Source: Scilla litardierei
Lineage: Eukaryota; Streptophyta; Magnoliopsida; Asparagales; Asparagaceae
Direction: 5' to 3'
Assembly (NCBI GenBank): GCA_030789695.1
Contig: CM061142.1
Span: forward strand, 804,124,817 to 804,188,816
DNA: 64,000 nucleotides
The notes beneath the pieces are model-generated. The model was not told the origin of the DNA. It ran no database searches and saw nothing but the letters and a program-made list of their open reading frames with translations. Made by a program: the position numbers and the translations under genes. Positions 22,060 to 32,261 of the stretch are shown here, in pieces; position 1 is the stretch's first letter; each line of letters opens with the position of its first letter.

Positions 22060-23645
22060 TGGTTGCGACGGGAGGACGCGCAAGGAGCACGCCTTCCACT
22101 CCCAAGCGTAGGAGTGTTAATGCAATAAAAATAACCGGCGAGTACCGGGTCGGATCACAGGGACAAGTCGTTCTACATTCACAAGTTTGATCGATAAAGA
22201 AAAATAATAGCGTGTTACAACTACCTCGCTAATGGTGGATGAGTGTGGGAAAACGTGTGGTGAAATACAATTCTAGCCTACGCACTAAGGGTGGAGAGCC
22301 GAATCGGCAAGTAACGAGGAGGACTCATGTGGTGTGCATGTGAATGAGGCAGTGGGCGCACGAAATCATCCCCAAATATAACTCAATTGATTATCTGGCT
22401 AAGGAAGCTCAATCGAAAAATGCGGCATTTCATCGAACAAGTGGAGTGCAATAAGTAATGGATGAAACCCATGCGAGTAATAGACAATGAGCGCATTAGA
22501 GAGGGTCCGCTAGGATGGTCCTCTTCTTGGATTTCTCCTTAGGGTTCCAATAAACAAACTAACTCAAGTTTCATCCACCAATTTAGAAGATAAACACATG
22601 CTAGAGATGAAATTCACAACCCAACAACAACAATCACACAACACAACCACACAAGCAAGATTTAGAGAATCATGCCGAAAAAGGAGAAATATTTACTCAA
22701 AATTATCATCCAAATTACAACAAAATAACCTAAATCAAATACACAAGAGAATAGAGAAATTTCACCCAAATATCACTCCAAAATGAAATTTTCCTCTCCC
22801 AAATGCTCCTCCAAGCTCCAAGCTTCATCAATGGCCTCCAACTCTAATCCTAGCCCTATTGGGGAAGAAGAAACCCCAAAAAATGTCAATGGCCGAAAAA
22901 AACTAAAAAAAAACCAACTGGCCTTCACAAATTTCACCCCAGGCAAAAATACTCATTAAAACGGGCTTGTGGCCCGACCGGCGCCCAAATGGGCCGCCCG
23001 TAAGAGAAAAGGGGGGCACGCGCAAAGCGCGTGCCCCCGCTGCCTGTGCGCCCGCTCAGTGTTTTATTTTTTTCAAAAAACACCAACACACAGCGGCCCG
23101 CTCCAAGAGCGGGCTGCAGAACTGGGCCGACCAGTGGGCCGGCCCAAACGCTGGATTTTGTAGTTTTATTTATTTTATATATTTTTTAATTTTTTCTTTT
23201 AACTAAAATCCAGAATAGCCAGAAATGCCTCTTTTGCTCCAATAATTCTCTAAAAATACCTAGAAAAATCCCAGAAAAATCCCAGAAAATTCTGGAAAAT
23301 CCCCAAGACTCCTAGGAGTACCTGAAAAATAGAGAAAGGAGAAATTAGTTCAAATGATGATAAAATAAATATAATGGCTATTAGAACACAATATTGACTT
23401 CCAATAATCCTATAAAATAATCCATCACTCAATTAATTCTCAAAAATTGACAATATTATCACAATAATAGCAGGAGCGCATGAAAAATATCAGGAAGCCA
23501 ATAAAGACGATAAAATCCAAATTTTGTGCCAAGAATGAGAGTAAGCCCTAAAATGAAATGAAATGAAAATATACCCAAAAGAGCAAGTTTAAGCCTATTC
23601 TTTAGCAAAATGGGGGTAGCTAGGGGTATAAATATACACTTTTCA
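22060..23645 (-). repeat. Ath-2 5' LTR
   Basis: In sense TGAAAAGTGTATATTTATAC... to ...CGTCGCAACCA, 1586 bp. A GC-rich block with repeated GGGCC strings lies at 22967-23155. TATATAAAATAAATAA lies at about 23185 in sense. It shows no clear 21-bp dyad array of the type seen in the other LTRs. The end may be three bases shorter (22063). Confidence 0.7.
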
Positions 23646-24806
23646 CCCCGAATCATTCCACTTGTACTTTTTCTTATGGCTTTACAACCAACATAGTCTG
23701 CGTCATTAGACGAAGTTAAATTAAATGTGCTGCCTTTGGGATAAAATAGTCCAAAGTCAGAAGTGGTTTTAAGATATCTAAATATGTATTTTACCATTTT
23801 AAGATGTGATTCTCTACGATCACATTGAAATCTAGCACATGCACAAACACTAAACATAATATCAGGTCGGCTAGCGGTTAAATAAAGCAGAGAACCGACC
23901 ATATCTTGATATGTTTTCTGATCGACCTTTTTACCTGTTTCGTCTTTGTCTAAAGAAGTAGATGTTGCCATAGGTATGTTCTTCCCTGATGTGGTTTCCA
24001 TCCTGAACCTTTTGATCAAGTCTTTGGCATACTTCGTTTGATAAATAAAGGTTCCTTCTTTTCCTTATTTGATTTGCAATTCGAGAAAGTATGTGAGCTT
24101 GCTCATATGGCTCATTTCGAATTCCTCCTGCATTAACTTAGCAAACTCTTGACAAAGATCTTCATTAGTAGATCCGAAAATGATGCCATCTACGTAAATT
24201 TGGATAAGAATAATATCATCATGGATTTTCTTAACGAATAAAGTGATATCTATTTTTCCAACAATGTAACCTGAGTCAATTAAGAATTTTCTTAATCTTT
24301 CATACCAAGCTCTTGGAGCTTGTTTTAGGCCATACAAGGCTTTGTTAAACTTGTACACATATTCTTTTTTTATCATGTTCAAATTCGTTAGGTTGTTCAA
24401 CGTAGACTTTCTCCTTTATGTATCCATTCAGGAATGCGCTTTTCACATCCATTTGGTATAATTTAAAGTTTTTATATGATGCAAATGCAAGTAGCATCCT
24501 AATAGATTCTAATCTAGCAGCATGAGCGAAAGTTTCATCGAAATCTATACATTCTTCTTGTGAGTATCCTTGTGCTACTAACCTTGCTTTATTTCTTATT
24601 ACATTTCCATCTTCGTCTAGTTTGTTTCGATACACCCATTTAGTGCCGATAACTGGACGATCTTCCGGTCTAGGTACTAACTCCCATACTTGATTTCGCT
24701 CAAATTGTAGAAGTTCTTCTTGCATGGCTTCAATCCATGCTTCATCTGCAAAAGCCTCATCTACCTTTTTCGGCTCAATGTTAGAAACAAATGCAACATG
24801 TGTCAA
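23646..24806 (-). pseudogene. Cop-1 reverse transcriptase and partial RNase H
   Basis: RNA-dependent DNA polymerase region. In sense: VPRPEDRPVIGTKWVYRNKL, DVKSAFLNGYIKEKVYVEQP, YGLKQAPRAWYERLRKFL, then IYVDGIIFGST where copia RT normally has YVDD; the second catalytic aspartate is glycine. RNase H starts around ASRPDIMFSVC and stops at KSTSGMIRG, where the Ath-2 LTR begins (23645). Frame breaks lie near 24350-24400 and 24020-24065. Not functional. Confidence 0.82.
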
Positions 24807-24835
24807 GTGTTCTATTTGAGATCTAGTTCTAATTC

Positions 24836-25700
24836 CTACATCAAATCACCTATCACTTGTGTGTATGGGTGATGTGTGACTTCAGGAAAGGATTTTGGCA
24901 ATAAACTAGAAGTGTTATTAACAGTGATTGGTTCATTATCAAAAGTAGGTGCAGTGAATATGTTAACATCATCATTGTGAGCATTATGAGAAAGAGATTC
25001 ATCAAATGTTACATGTAAAGTTTCAACAATAGTTTCGGAACTTTTATTGTAGATTCTATAAGCTTTACTACGTAAAGAATAACCGATAAATATGCCTTCA
25101 TCCGATTTGGAGTCAAATTTATCTAAGTTATCTTCAGAATTCAGAATATAGCATTTACAACCAAAAACTCTGATAGGGATTCGTTGGAGTTCATACAGAG
25201 TCTTTTCAAAATGTTTTCTTATTAAAACTTTGTTTTGAATATAGCATGCGGTTGCTACAGCTTCCGTCCAAAAACTTTTTGGAAGGTTGCTTTCACACAA
25301 CATTGTTCGTGCACACTCTTGGAGTGTTCTATTTTTCCTTTCAACTACCCCATTTTGAGGAGCAGCTCTAGGAAAAGCAAAAGTGTAAGAAATACCTCGT
25401 TCTTCACAAAATTGTTTAAAAAGTTCATTTTCAAATTCGACACCGTGATCACTCCTTAGAGAAATAACTTTTAAAGAGTATAGACGTTAAATTCTTTTGA
25501 AAAATATTTCGAATTCTCGGAAGGCATCATTCTTATAGGTTAAGAATAATACCCACGTATATCGAGTATAGTCATCAACTATAACAAATACGTATTTAGA
25601 GTTACAAAGAGATGGAGTTCTAGTTGGGCCAAACAAGTCCATATGAAGTAGTTCAAGTAGCATGTTCTAACTGAGGGCTCCAATATTCTTAAATGAACTC
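24836..25700 (-). pseudogene. Cop-1 integrase core, broken
   Basis: DDE integrase. In sense: HMDLFGPTRTPSLCNSKYVF, VDDYTRYTWVLFL, then an in-frame TAA near 25488, SDHGVEFENELFKQFCEERG, and PQNGVVERKNRTLQECARTM; the last aspartate and glutamate of the triad are seen there. The C-terminal part (25303-24836) is open: FWTEAVATACYIQNK, RVFGCKCYILN, FIGYSLRSKAYRIYN. Confidence 0.82.
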
Positions 25701-26266
25701 TTATGCATTTTGCCAAATTGACATGAATCACATATTTTATCCAATTTAAAATTTATTTTGGGATGTCCTTGCACCAACTCTTTCCTAGAAATCTTATCCA
25801 TGTTTTTGATGTTCACATGACCAAAGTGTCTATGCCAGAGCAATGGGTCATTTTTTGAAACAATCAAACATACATTTGATTCACATTCATTTAATCTAAG
25901 TACATAGATATTTTCTACTCGCTTTCCTTTAACAAGAAAGTTTTTCATATCCTTGTCGTATACTAAACAAGAGTCAAGTGTAAAGAGAACCTTCATACCT
26001 TTGTCGCATAATTGTCTTATGCTCAATAAATTATGCTTTAGCCCATTTACCAAGCTTACGTCTTTGATGAGTAATTTTGAAGGACTGCCGATGTTGCCTA
26101 TTCCGATAATTTTACCTTTCTTGTTGTCGCCATATGTTACGGTCCCGCCGTCATACATTTTTAAAGCGCTAAGTAGTTTTGCATTCCATGTCATGTGTGC
26201 GGAGCATCCGCTATCCATTATCCATATGTCCTGAAAGAAGATAATTTTGACATGTTTGGTACCCAC
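25667..26266 (-). pseudogene. Cop-1 protease and GAG-pre-integrase region
   Basis: The protease active site is DSGCSAHMT (near 26220). Downstream are GLKHNLLSIRQLCDKG, typical of copia proteases, and the HHCC-type pre-integrase segment LLWHRHFGHVNIKNMDKI...CDSCQFGKMHKSS. The frame is open for 199 codons but is separated by breaks from gag upstream and integrase downstream. Confidence 0.85.
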
Positions 26267-26390
26267 TTATGATTGGGTCCGATTTGTTAGGGAGGAAAAT
26301 TTCTATCATTATGTATAGTCTTAAATGTTGGGTATCAAAGGAATATACATGAAGCATGCGGATACCCTAATATATGCACATATGGGAGGA

Positions 26391-27530
26391 TCATTCATTA
26401 GGAACCCAAATTCGATTTGAATTTGATTTCCTATGTACAATTTCTAACATGGTGGAAACATTAGTATTCTTTTCATGCTTGCTTAAATGTTTTGGTACCC
26501 AAATTGTGTTATTATCAAAACTATTAGAACCATGCATGTGATGTGCATTGTGTGTGACATTATTGCGACGATAGACTTTGTGGTAGGATTTGTCATAGTG
26601 ATTATGCTTGGCATTTTTGCTATAAACAAGAGTATTTTGTCTCACATTTTTATGAACAATATTTTGAACTATTTTATCATGAGAGGTGGATGCACGCATC
26701 CTGGATATGATAGCTTTTTCATTTGGTTTGTTCTTAACCTTTTCAAGTCGTAGAACAAGTTCCTCATGTTTGAGCTTACTTAAAGATAAATCACTTGCAA
26801 GAATGTTGAATTTGTCATTCAAGGTAGAAACATACAAAGCAAATTCAAATTTCTGAGCATCGTGATCACACACTAATTTATCATACTGGTTAATCAATTC
26901 TTTTTGATTATTACAAGAGAGTTTTAGAGACTCATGTTCATTAGCAAGAGAGTCAAATTCATTCTTGAGTTTATCATGTTCTTCATGTAGAGTCTTGTGC
27001 TTTTTGTCTAGAGTTTTGTGCTTCTTTGACAGATGTTCATATTCTCTATAAAGATTTTCATATGCGCTCGCAATATTAAATTCATTTTCTTCATCGGAAC
27101 TAGAATCACTTACCTCGTTCTTGTCGTTCTGACGAGTCATCATGCATACTTCTTCTAAAAGTTCTTTATCATTGTCTTGAGATGTCTTCATTAGTGTTTG
27201 GATCTCATTAGATCTTGATCCGAATCTTTCGTCCAACAAGTTTAAGATTTGGTGTGCAGTTTCCGTCTTTTCTACAAGATCTAGCATTTGATCAGTTAAG
27301 CTAGTGTAAAGTAAGTGCATTACCTTTATGTTGTTGAAATAGGCTTTCTCTTGATCCAAATTCCATTGCGTTTGAGGAATGGTTGGAATCTCATAAGATT
27401 CTCTGAGAGATCTTGAATAATTCAAATCTTGTGCTTCCAAGAAGATCTCCATTCTCCTTCTCCATTGGCAATAAAAATTGCCGTCAAAGATTGGAGGAGT
27501 ATGAGTGTTGTAGACGTTTGTTGATGCCAT
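26391..27530 (-). pseudogene. Cop-1 gag
   Basis: Frame open from ATG 27530 (MASTNVYNTHTPPIFDGNFY). The N-terminus has the copia gag signature FYCQWRRRMEIFLEAQD and VEKTETAHQILNLLDERFGS. A long coiled coil follows (YREYEHLSKKHKTLDKKHKT and on). The C-terminus ends NRIWVPNE. The middle of gag and the CCHC zinc knuckle expected between DERFGS and the coiled coil are absent, which points to an in-frame internal deletion. The frame closes before the protease. Confidence 0.75.
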
Positions 27531-27542
27531 CGCTTTGACCTT

Positions 27543-27554
27543 GCTTTGATACCA
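27543..27554 (-). other. Cop-1 PBS, tRNA-iMet type
   Basis: In sense TGGTATCAAAGC, two bases inside the 5' LTR; one mismatch to the usual TGGTATCAGAGC. Confidence 0.8.
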
Positions 27555-27751
27555 AGTGTTGAATCCTGTGGATGGCAAACAACGCTAGAAGGGGGTTGAA
27601 TAGTGTTTATAAAAATAAACTTTTTCTTTTTAATAGATTAGCACAATTCAAAGCCTTCTAATGTTGCCTAAGAAACCAAGTAGAGTGATCTACCCTTGGT
27701 TCTTAATCAACTTAAGTAATCTTAAAGGCAGATCAGAAATAAAACTCTTCT

Positions 27752-27785
27752 GGTAGTCGACTCCCTAAAAACAGTAGTCGACTCC
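27752..27785 (-). repeat. Extra AGTCGACT dyad pair near the Cop-1 LTR 3' end
   Basis: Two GTAGTCGACTCCC copies with centres at 27758.5 and 27779.5, 21 bp apart. The solo LTR of the same family (58662-58900) lacks this pair at the matching place. Confidence 0.75.
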
Positions 27786-28030
27786 CAGAGTGATATTATG
27801 CACAGCTCAGTTAAAGGAATACTTAATGAAGATATAAAAGATTACACAGAAATATAAGATAGAATCTTTTATACAGCAAATACAAAAATTGATCTTGCGA
27901 TGTATTATAAATGAGTTACAATATAATACTAAATGAATCAAGATAAATAAATAGAGATAAACAATCATAGAGAGTGCAAACGCAAACATAAGGATTTTTA
28001 TCCTGGTTCCCTACAACCCTGGGTACGTCC

Positions 28031-30533
28031 TGTCACGCCCCGCTTCCCAAAAATATGGAGGCAAAGCGTGAGAAGGTCCGCTCAGGCTTGGAGCTGCGAA
28101 GCTCCAGCCTGTAAAGCGTCTGGAATAACACACAGGTCCCTGTAATGTGACACGGAACAAAGATAACAAAAATAGAAAAAGAGAGCAAATAAATAAATTA
28201 TTAATCTCCAAGTCCAAATAATATTTCAACAACCAGAAATGCCACCAGGCAGACAAAAGAGTCTAAAAAAGAAAAGGCCCAGCATGGCCAACAAGAAAAC
28301 GTCTAATAAAACGGTGCTACTCACCGACAAACAACAAAGTCTAAAGAAAGAACTGCGAAGGAACACTAGGACTGGTCACCGGTGTCCTCGTACTCAACGT
28401 CAACAACGGGATCGGGCATGTACTCCACGAACTCGTCGCCCTCAACAGCAATCTCTGGCTCAGCAACTAACATGCGACTCCCAAAGAGAAGGGGCACATG
28501 TCAGCAAGTCTACAAGACTTGTGCAAGGAAACTAAGGAAGGTAAAAACAACCTAGCAGTTCTAGAGCATGGTATAACATGACATATTATGCAAGGTGAAC
28601 AGCATGTAAAGTAAACAGCAGTTTATGACATGGCATGATTTAAAGCATGGCAGGCAAAGCATGACATGGGCAAGTAAACATTTACAAGGACAAGGACAAG
28701 TATTGTAAGCACGGCGTGCACAGAGATTCCGCCCTTTGGCTAGAGTGGCTGTACAGGCCAACTCTTACGCTCAAGTGACCGTTTATCCCTACCCCTCCAC
28801 GTGTATCGAGCCAGGGCCTTACCCCCGACATGGAATGCTCACTTCTGGATCACGAGCCAGGAAGTGTTTTTAATAAGGATGGCGTAGGGTTATGCCCGCC
28901 TAACGGGTGCCTAGCCATAACACGGAAACACGGATTTGTACAAGGATTTGTAGCGTGTGCTACGATGCAACATGCAAACATGATATGTAAAATGGATGCA
29001 CATGACAATTATTCAAAATGAAATTGCGTACCGTTAAAGAAATTTAAACATGACAGGCATTTCATGACATGATGTGACAAATGGCAATTCTAGCTTCGTT
29101 GTCAAGCTAGAATTTGAATTTGCGCCTAGACCGCTATCATTTTACGATCTAGTCTCTTTCACGCTAAATCGAGGTAATGGCCTAAAAACATGGCCTAAAG
29201 CAAGGTTGGCAAGTTTCACTTGCCTGGCACTGAGGTTGTTGTTCGACGAGAGTCTCAAGATCGGTATCCTACGGAAATTGGGTTCACTGTTTTGGCAAAA
29301 TAGAAAATTGGAATCAAGATCTAATCCATATTTTGTATTGGAATCCTATATCGTCTAGTAATCAATTTTTTTATTAGGTTTTCTAGATTACGGTGAGGGT
29401 TATGGGGAAATTAATGGTAGATCTACTAACCGTATTTGTAGCAGAAGATTGATGATCACGATGCCTACGAACTGCATGTAGAAGAGGATCTCGCTGGATT
29501 TCGGATTGCCGTCGCTAAACCGAGCTTAGCACGACAACGGAAGAGGCGATCCGGAAGAACTATGGTTGAAAGGATTCCTTACGACCGAATTGCTACAGAT
29601 CTGGAGATTGGAGTTCGTCGGGAAAATCTGGACCAAAAGAGATTTTAGGGTTTTTTGGAGATCGACCGGTGGCCTACGGGGTGATCACCGATGCAACGGA
29701 GGGTGAGAGGAGGCTCGGGAGGGTGGAGGAAGGCAAGAGGAAGATCGGGGGATGATTGGGGAAAAAGATCAGCTAGGAGAAGTGAATAAAGAATATAAAA
29801 TGCATAGGGTTTAAATAGAAAGAATAGGCGGCGGCTACGACTTAACCTAGGTTTACTGGGCAATTTAGTCGGTCAATGAAGAGCGGTCGACCGACTAGTT
29901 TGGGATCTAGTCGGTCGGTCGCCCAACTGACACCGACTAAAATCAAATAGTGAACAGGGTTTGGTACATGGAAGGCATAATTAGTCGGTCTGTGAAGACC
30001 CGTCGACCGACTAGTTTGGGATCTAGTCGGTCGGTGAACGTTCATGAACCGACTAAAGGTCGAATAAGATAGATAGTGAGTACTGACAGTTAGTCGGTCT
30101 GAGAACAAGTCTTGACCGACTAGTTTCACAACTAGTCGGTCGATGAAGGTGCTAGACCGACTAATTGTAAACAGTAACTCAGTCGAAATTTACTGACAAG
30201 AACTAGCCGGTCTGAGAAGTGTTGCCGACCGACTAGATTACAATCTAGTCGGTTGGCTCTCCTTCATGAACCAACTAAGATGCATGAAAAATGCCGATTC
30301 GAAGCGCGAAGCTTCGGGAAGATTCCTATGGCCTCTAGGATCACTCTAGTTCAAAGATTATGACGCTATGAAGCTTATCGTAAGAATACTTACTCCAAGC
30401 CCCAACGAGATATGCTACGGAAGATAAAAGATCAGAACGAACCGAACGAAACGTCTGACAGAGAAAACACACAAGGAGAGAACATCCAATATTATTATTC
30501 ATATAATATTCATTACAAAAACCGGTCGTTACA
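28031..30533 (-). mobile_element. Del/Tekay-like solo LTR nested in the Cop-1 LTR
   Basis: 2503 bp with ends TGTCACGCC... and ...GGTCGTTACA, flanked by CGTCC (28026-28030 and 30534-30538). The Cop-1-family solo LTR reads straight through the empty site, which fixes both borders. TGTAACGACC-type ends and the length fit LTRs of Del/Tekay chromoviruses; no internal domain is present to prove it. Orientation is taken as minus because a dyad array (30278-29866) then precedes a TATTTAAA box (29817-29810). No gene seen. Confidence 0.85.
29866..30278 (-). repeat. ACCGACTAG/CTAGTCGGT dyad array, Del-like LTR
   Basis: Four units starting at 29866, 29982, 30091 and 30204 on the + strand. Each has four 9-bp arms, alternately TAGTCGGTC and ACCGACTAG, at offsets 0, 24, 41 and 65-66. 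Neighbouring arms form inverted repeats, giving three dyad centres about 21 bp apart per unit. Unit period is about 109-116 bp. Confidence 0.9.
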
Positions 30534-31249
30534 CGTCCAGTCCCCGACCAATCCGGTACGAGATTTCCACTATCTGCCTTGGCAAATGCAAGCACCTAAC
30601 TTCACTCGTTAGGATTTTCCCACGCACCTAGCCTTGACCAGGATTTCCGATTGCAACACTGCAATATCTCAACACCTAGACTTGTCTAGGGTTTCGAACA
30701 CCCTTACAGCAAATGGCAAACACAAAATGAAAATCAATATCCAACTTACCACAATATTTAGTGGAGTTTGGATTTACACCCAAATTCTATAGCCAATAGT
30801 AATAGACAACTATGTGTATTCGTGGCTTAATAGAATATGATTTTAGATCACACAAAGATACGAATTCAGTCTTTGTGATCTAAATCAATGTTTTTAAATA
30901 AATCCTTTCAAATAAAAATCAGAGAATAAAGAGCATGGATTTTGAAAACAAATAGCCAAAATAAAAAGTTGATCTCAGAAAAAGAGAAGAGATCAGAAAT
31001 ATAACAACAAATTTGGCTAAAAGAGTGAGAGCTGAAAATTGAGATCGTTTAGAACTTTTGCGCAAGAGAGAATTTGAATTCAAGTATATTGTATATATTA
31101 TTGTTTTCTTTCAAAGAAATAGTCCTCTATTTATCGGTAAAAATGGAGAATTCAAAATTCAAATTCGTTTGACTTTTGCCCCGAGAATCATGGGAGCAAT
31201 AAGTGAGAGATATGTCAAAAGTCAGGTCAAATGTTAAATTTTGACAGCT

Positions 31250-31350
31250 GGTAGTCGACTCCCTAGGATTGCTAGTCGACTCCTAGTGTGTTTCAGGAGA
31301 AAATGATTCTCAGCTGGTAGTCGACTCCCACTCCTTGGTAGTCGACTCCC
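31250..31350 (-). repeat. AGTCGACT dyad array, Cop-1 5' LTR
   Basis: Four GTAGTCGACTCCC-type copies; centres at 31256.5, 31277.5, 31322.5 and 31343.5. Pairs are 21 bp apart. In sense the array ends about 115 bp upstream of the TATA-like box. Confidence 0.85.
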
Positions 31351-31504
31351 AGAGGGGTTTCTTTTAAAACACAGCAAGTAAGACATGTAGTTAGCTCCAG
31401 GGTGTAATGGAGTTTAACTACTAGAATGATAAGTGACTAGCAAAAGCTCTCAATAGTTTTGAAAATGATTTTAAAAGTATTTAAAATATTTAACTTTGAA
31501 ATCA

Positions 31505-31506
<2 letters not shown>

Positions 31507-31574
<68 letters not shown>
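31507..31574. repeat. (TG)34 microsatellite
   Basis: A 68-bp uninterrupted TG tract in the Cop-1 5' LTR. The related solo LTR has only a short atgtgtgtg at the matching place (about 60045), so the tract expanded after the copies diverged. Confidence 0.95.
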
Positions 31575-31575
<1 letters not shown>

Positions 31576-32261
31576 TCTATACTTTTGGCTTTAACATAAC
31601 CTTAAGAAGGACACAACTCACATATTGTAGACTAGGACACATCTTCGGAAGCTTGATCAGATGATGATGTAGATGCGAGCTTCTTGTGAGCTTCTATTCC
31701 ATTTGATCTTGAGCTTCATCATTAAGCTAGCAACGTTTTGTCCTTGTCTTTGCTAAGTGAGCGTAGATTGTGCTTCTTCAGAGTATGTGAAACGCTGTCC
31801 TTTTGTCGCATAATCTACACTTAATATTAGTGTAGTTAGTACACTAAGCTTCATTTGGTGTGCTCATCATCAAAATCACTTGGGGTGAAATTCAATTTCC
31901 ATCAGCCCCGACTTCTGTCCGCTCTTCGCCACCGCCTTCAAGATCGACAAAAGGGGTGGCGGCTTCACGAGCGATCCCCTTGTCGGACCGATGGGTATCC
32001 CTCTCCTTCTGAGGATAAGAAGCAGACTACTTCACGACCAGCTTCGGCCTCTTCGATCCACCGGACACCTTCCCCTTCTTCGCCGACTGCTCCCCCTAGG
32101 TTGTCTCCTCATGCAACCTCTTTCGGTCGGCCTTCTTCGTCTGCTGGGCCTGCTCCGCGGCCCGCCGCTTCAACTCTTCAAGTGGTACGCTCATTGTTCG
32201 ACCTACAAAGGAGGAAAGCTTAGAGTGAGCGCTTTAGAAGCAGCAACCACGGAGCTCGTGT

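Larger units (their letters stand above)
19509..23645 (-). mobile_element. Ath-2: Athila-like gag-only gypsy element, 3' end not in window
   Basis: In sense: 5' LTR (23645-22060), perfect tRNA-Asp PBS, broken gag, an AT-rich 3' region, then the Tat-1 boundary at 19508. The 5' LTR begins inside the RNase H reading frame of Cop-1, so Ath-2 inserted into Cop-1. The 3' LTR should lie beyond Tat-1, left of the window. It shares the C-terminal motif of its ORF and the cattgaggac box with Ath-1 and Ath-3, but its LTR differs. Confidence 0.75.
23646..31904 (-). mobile_element. Cop-1: SIRE-like Ty1/copia element, 3' end lost to view
   Basis: In sense: 5' LTR (31904-27557), PBS, gag, protease, integrase, RT and part of RNase H, cut at 23645 by Ath-2. 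The domain order protease-integrase-RT is that of copia. The 1.84-kb LTR (without its insertion) and a gag with a long coiled coil fit the SIRE/Maximus group. It inserted into exon 2 of antisense gene B of Tat-2. A solo LTR of the same family lies at 58662-60380. Confidence 0.82.
27557..31904 (-). repeat. Cop-1 5' LTR, split by a solo LTR
   Basis: In sense TGATGGAAATTGAATTTCAC... to ...GGATTCAACA. Without the Del-like solo LTR and its TSD copy it is about 1.84 kb and aligns with the solo LTR at 58662-60380. A TATA-like ATAAATAGAG lies at about 31134-31125. Upstream in sense is the AGTCGACT dyad array (31350-31250); a second dyad pair lies near the other end (27752-27785). A (TG)34 tract occurs at 31507-31574. 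Confidence 0.85.

Noticed and set aside
22967..23206. Short frames in a GC-rich block
   Set aside because: They are in the Ath-2 LTR, on the wrong strand for the element, with no recognisable domain.
28239..29358. Small open frames in the Del-like solo LTR
   Set aside because: Short, without recognisable motifs, and located in an LTR; no support for coding.
29866..30278. CRISPR-like array (short palindromic repeats with spacers)
   Set aside because: The repeats are 9-bp arms in alternating orientation with fixed short gaps, inside an LTR of a plant genome; there are no unique spacers of constant length and no cas genes.
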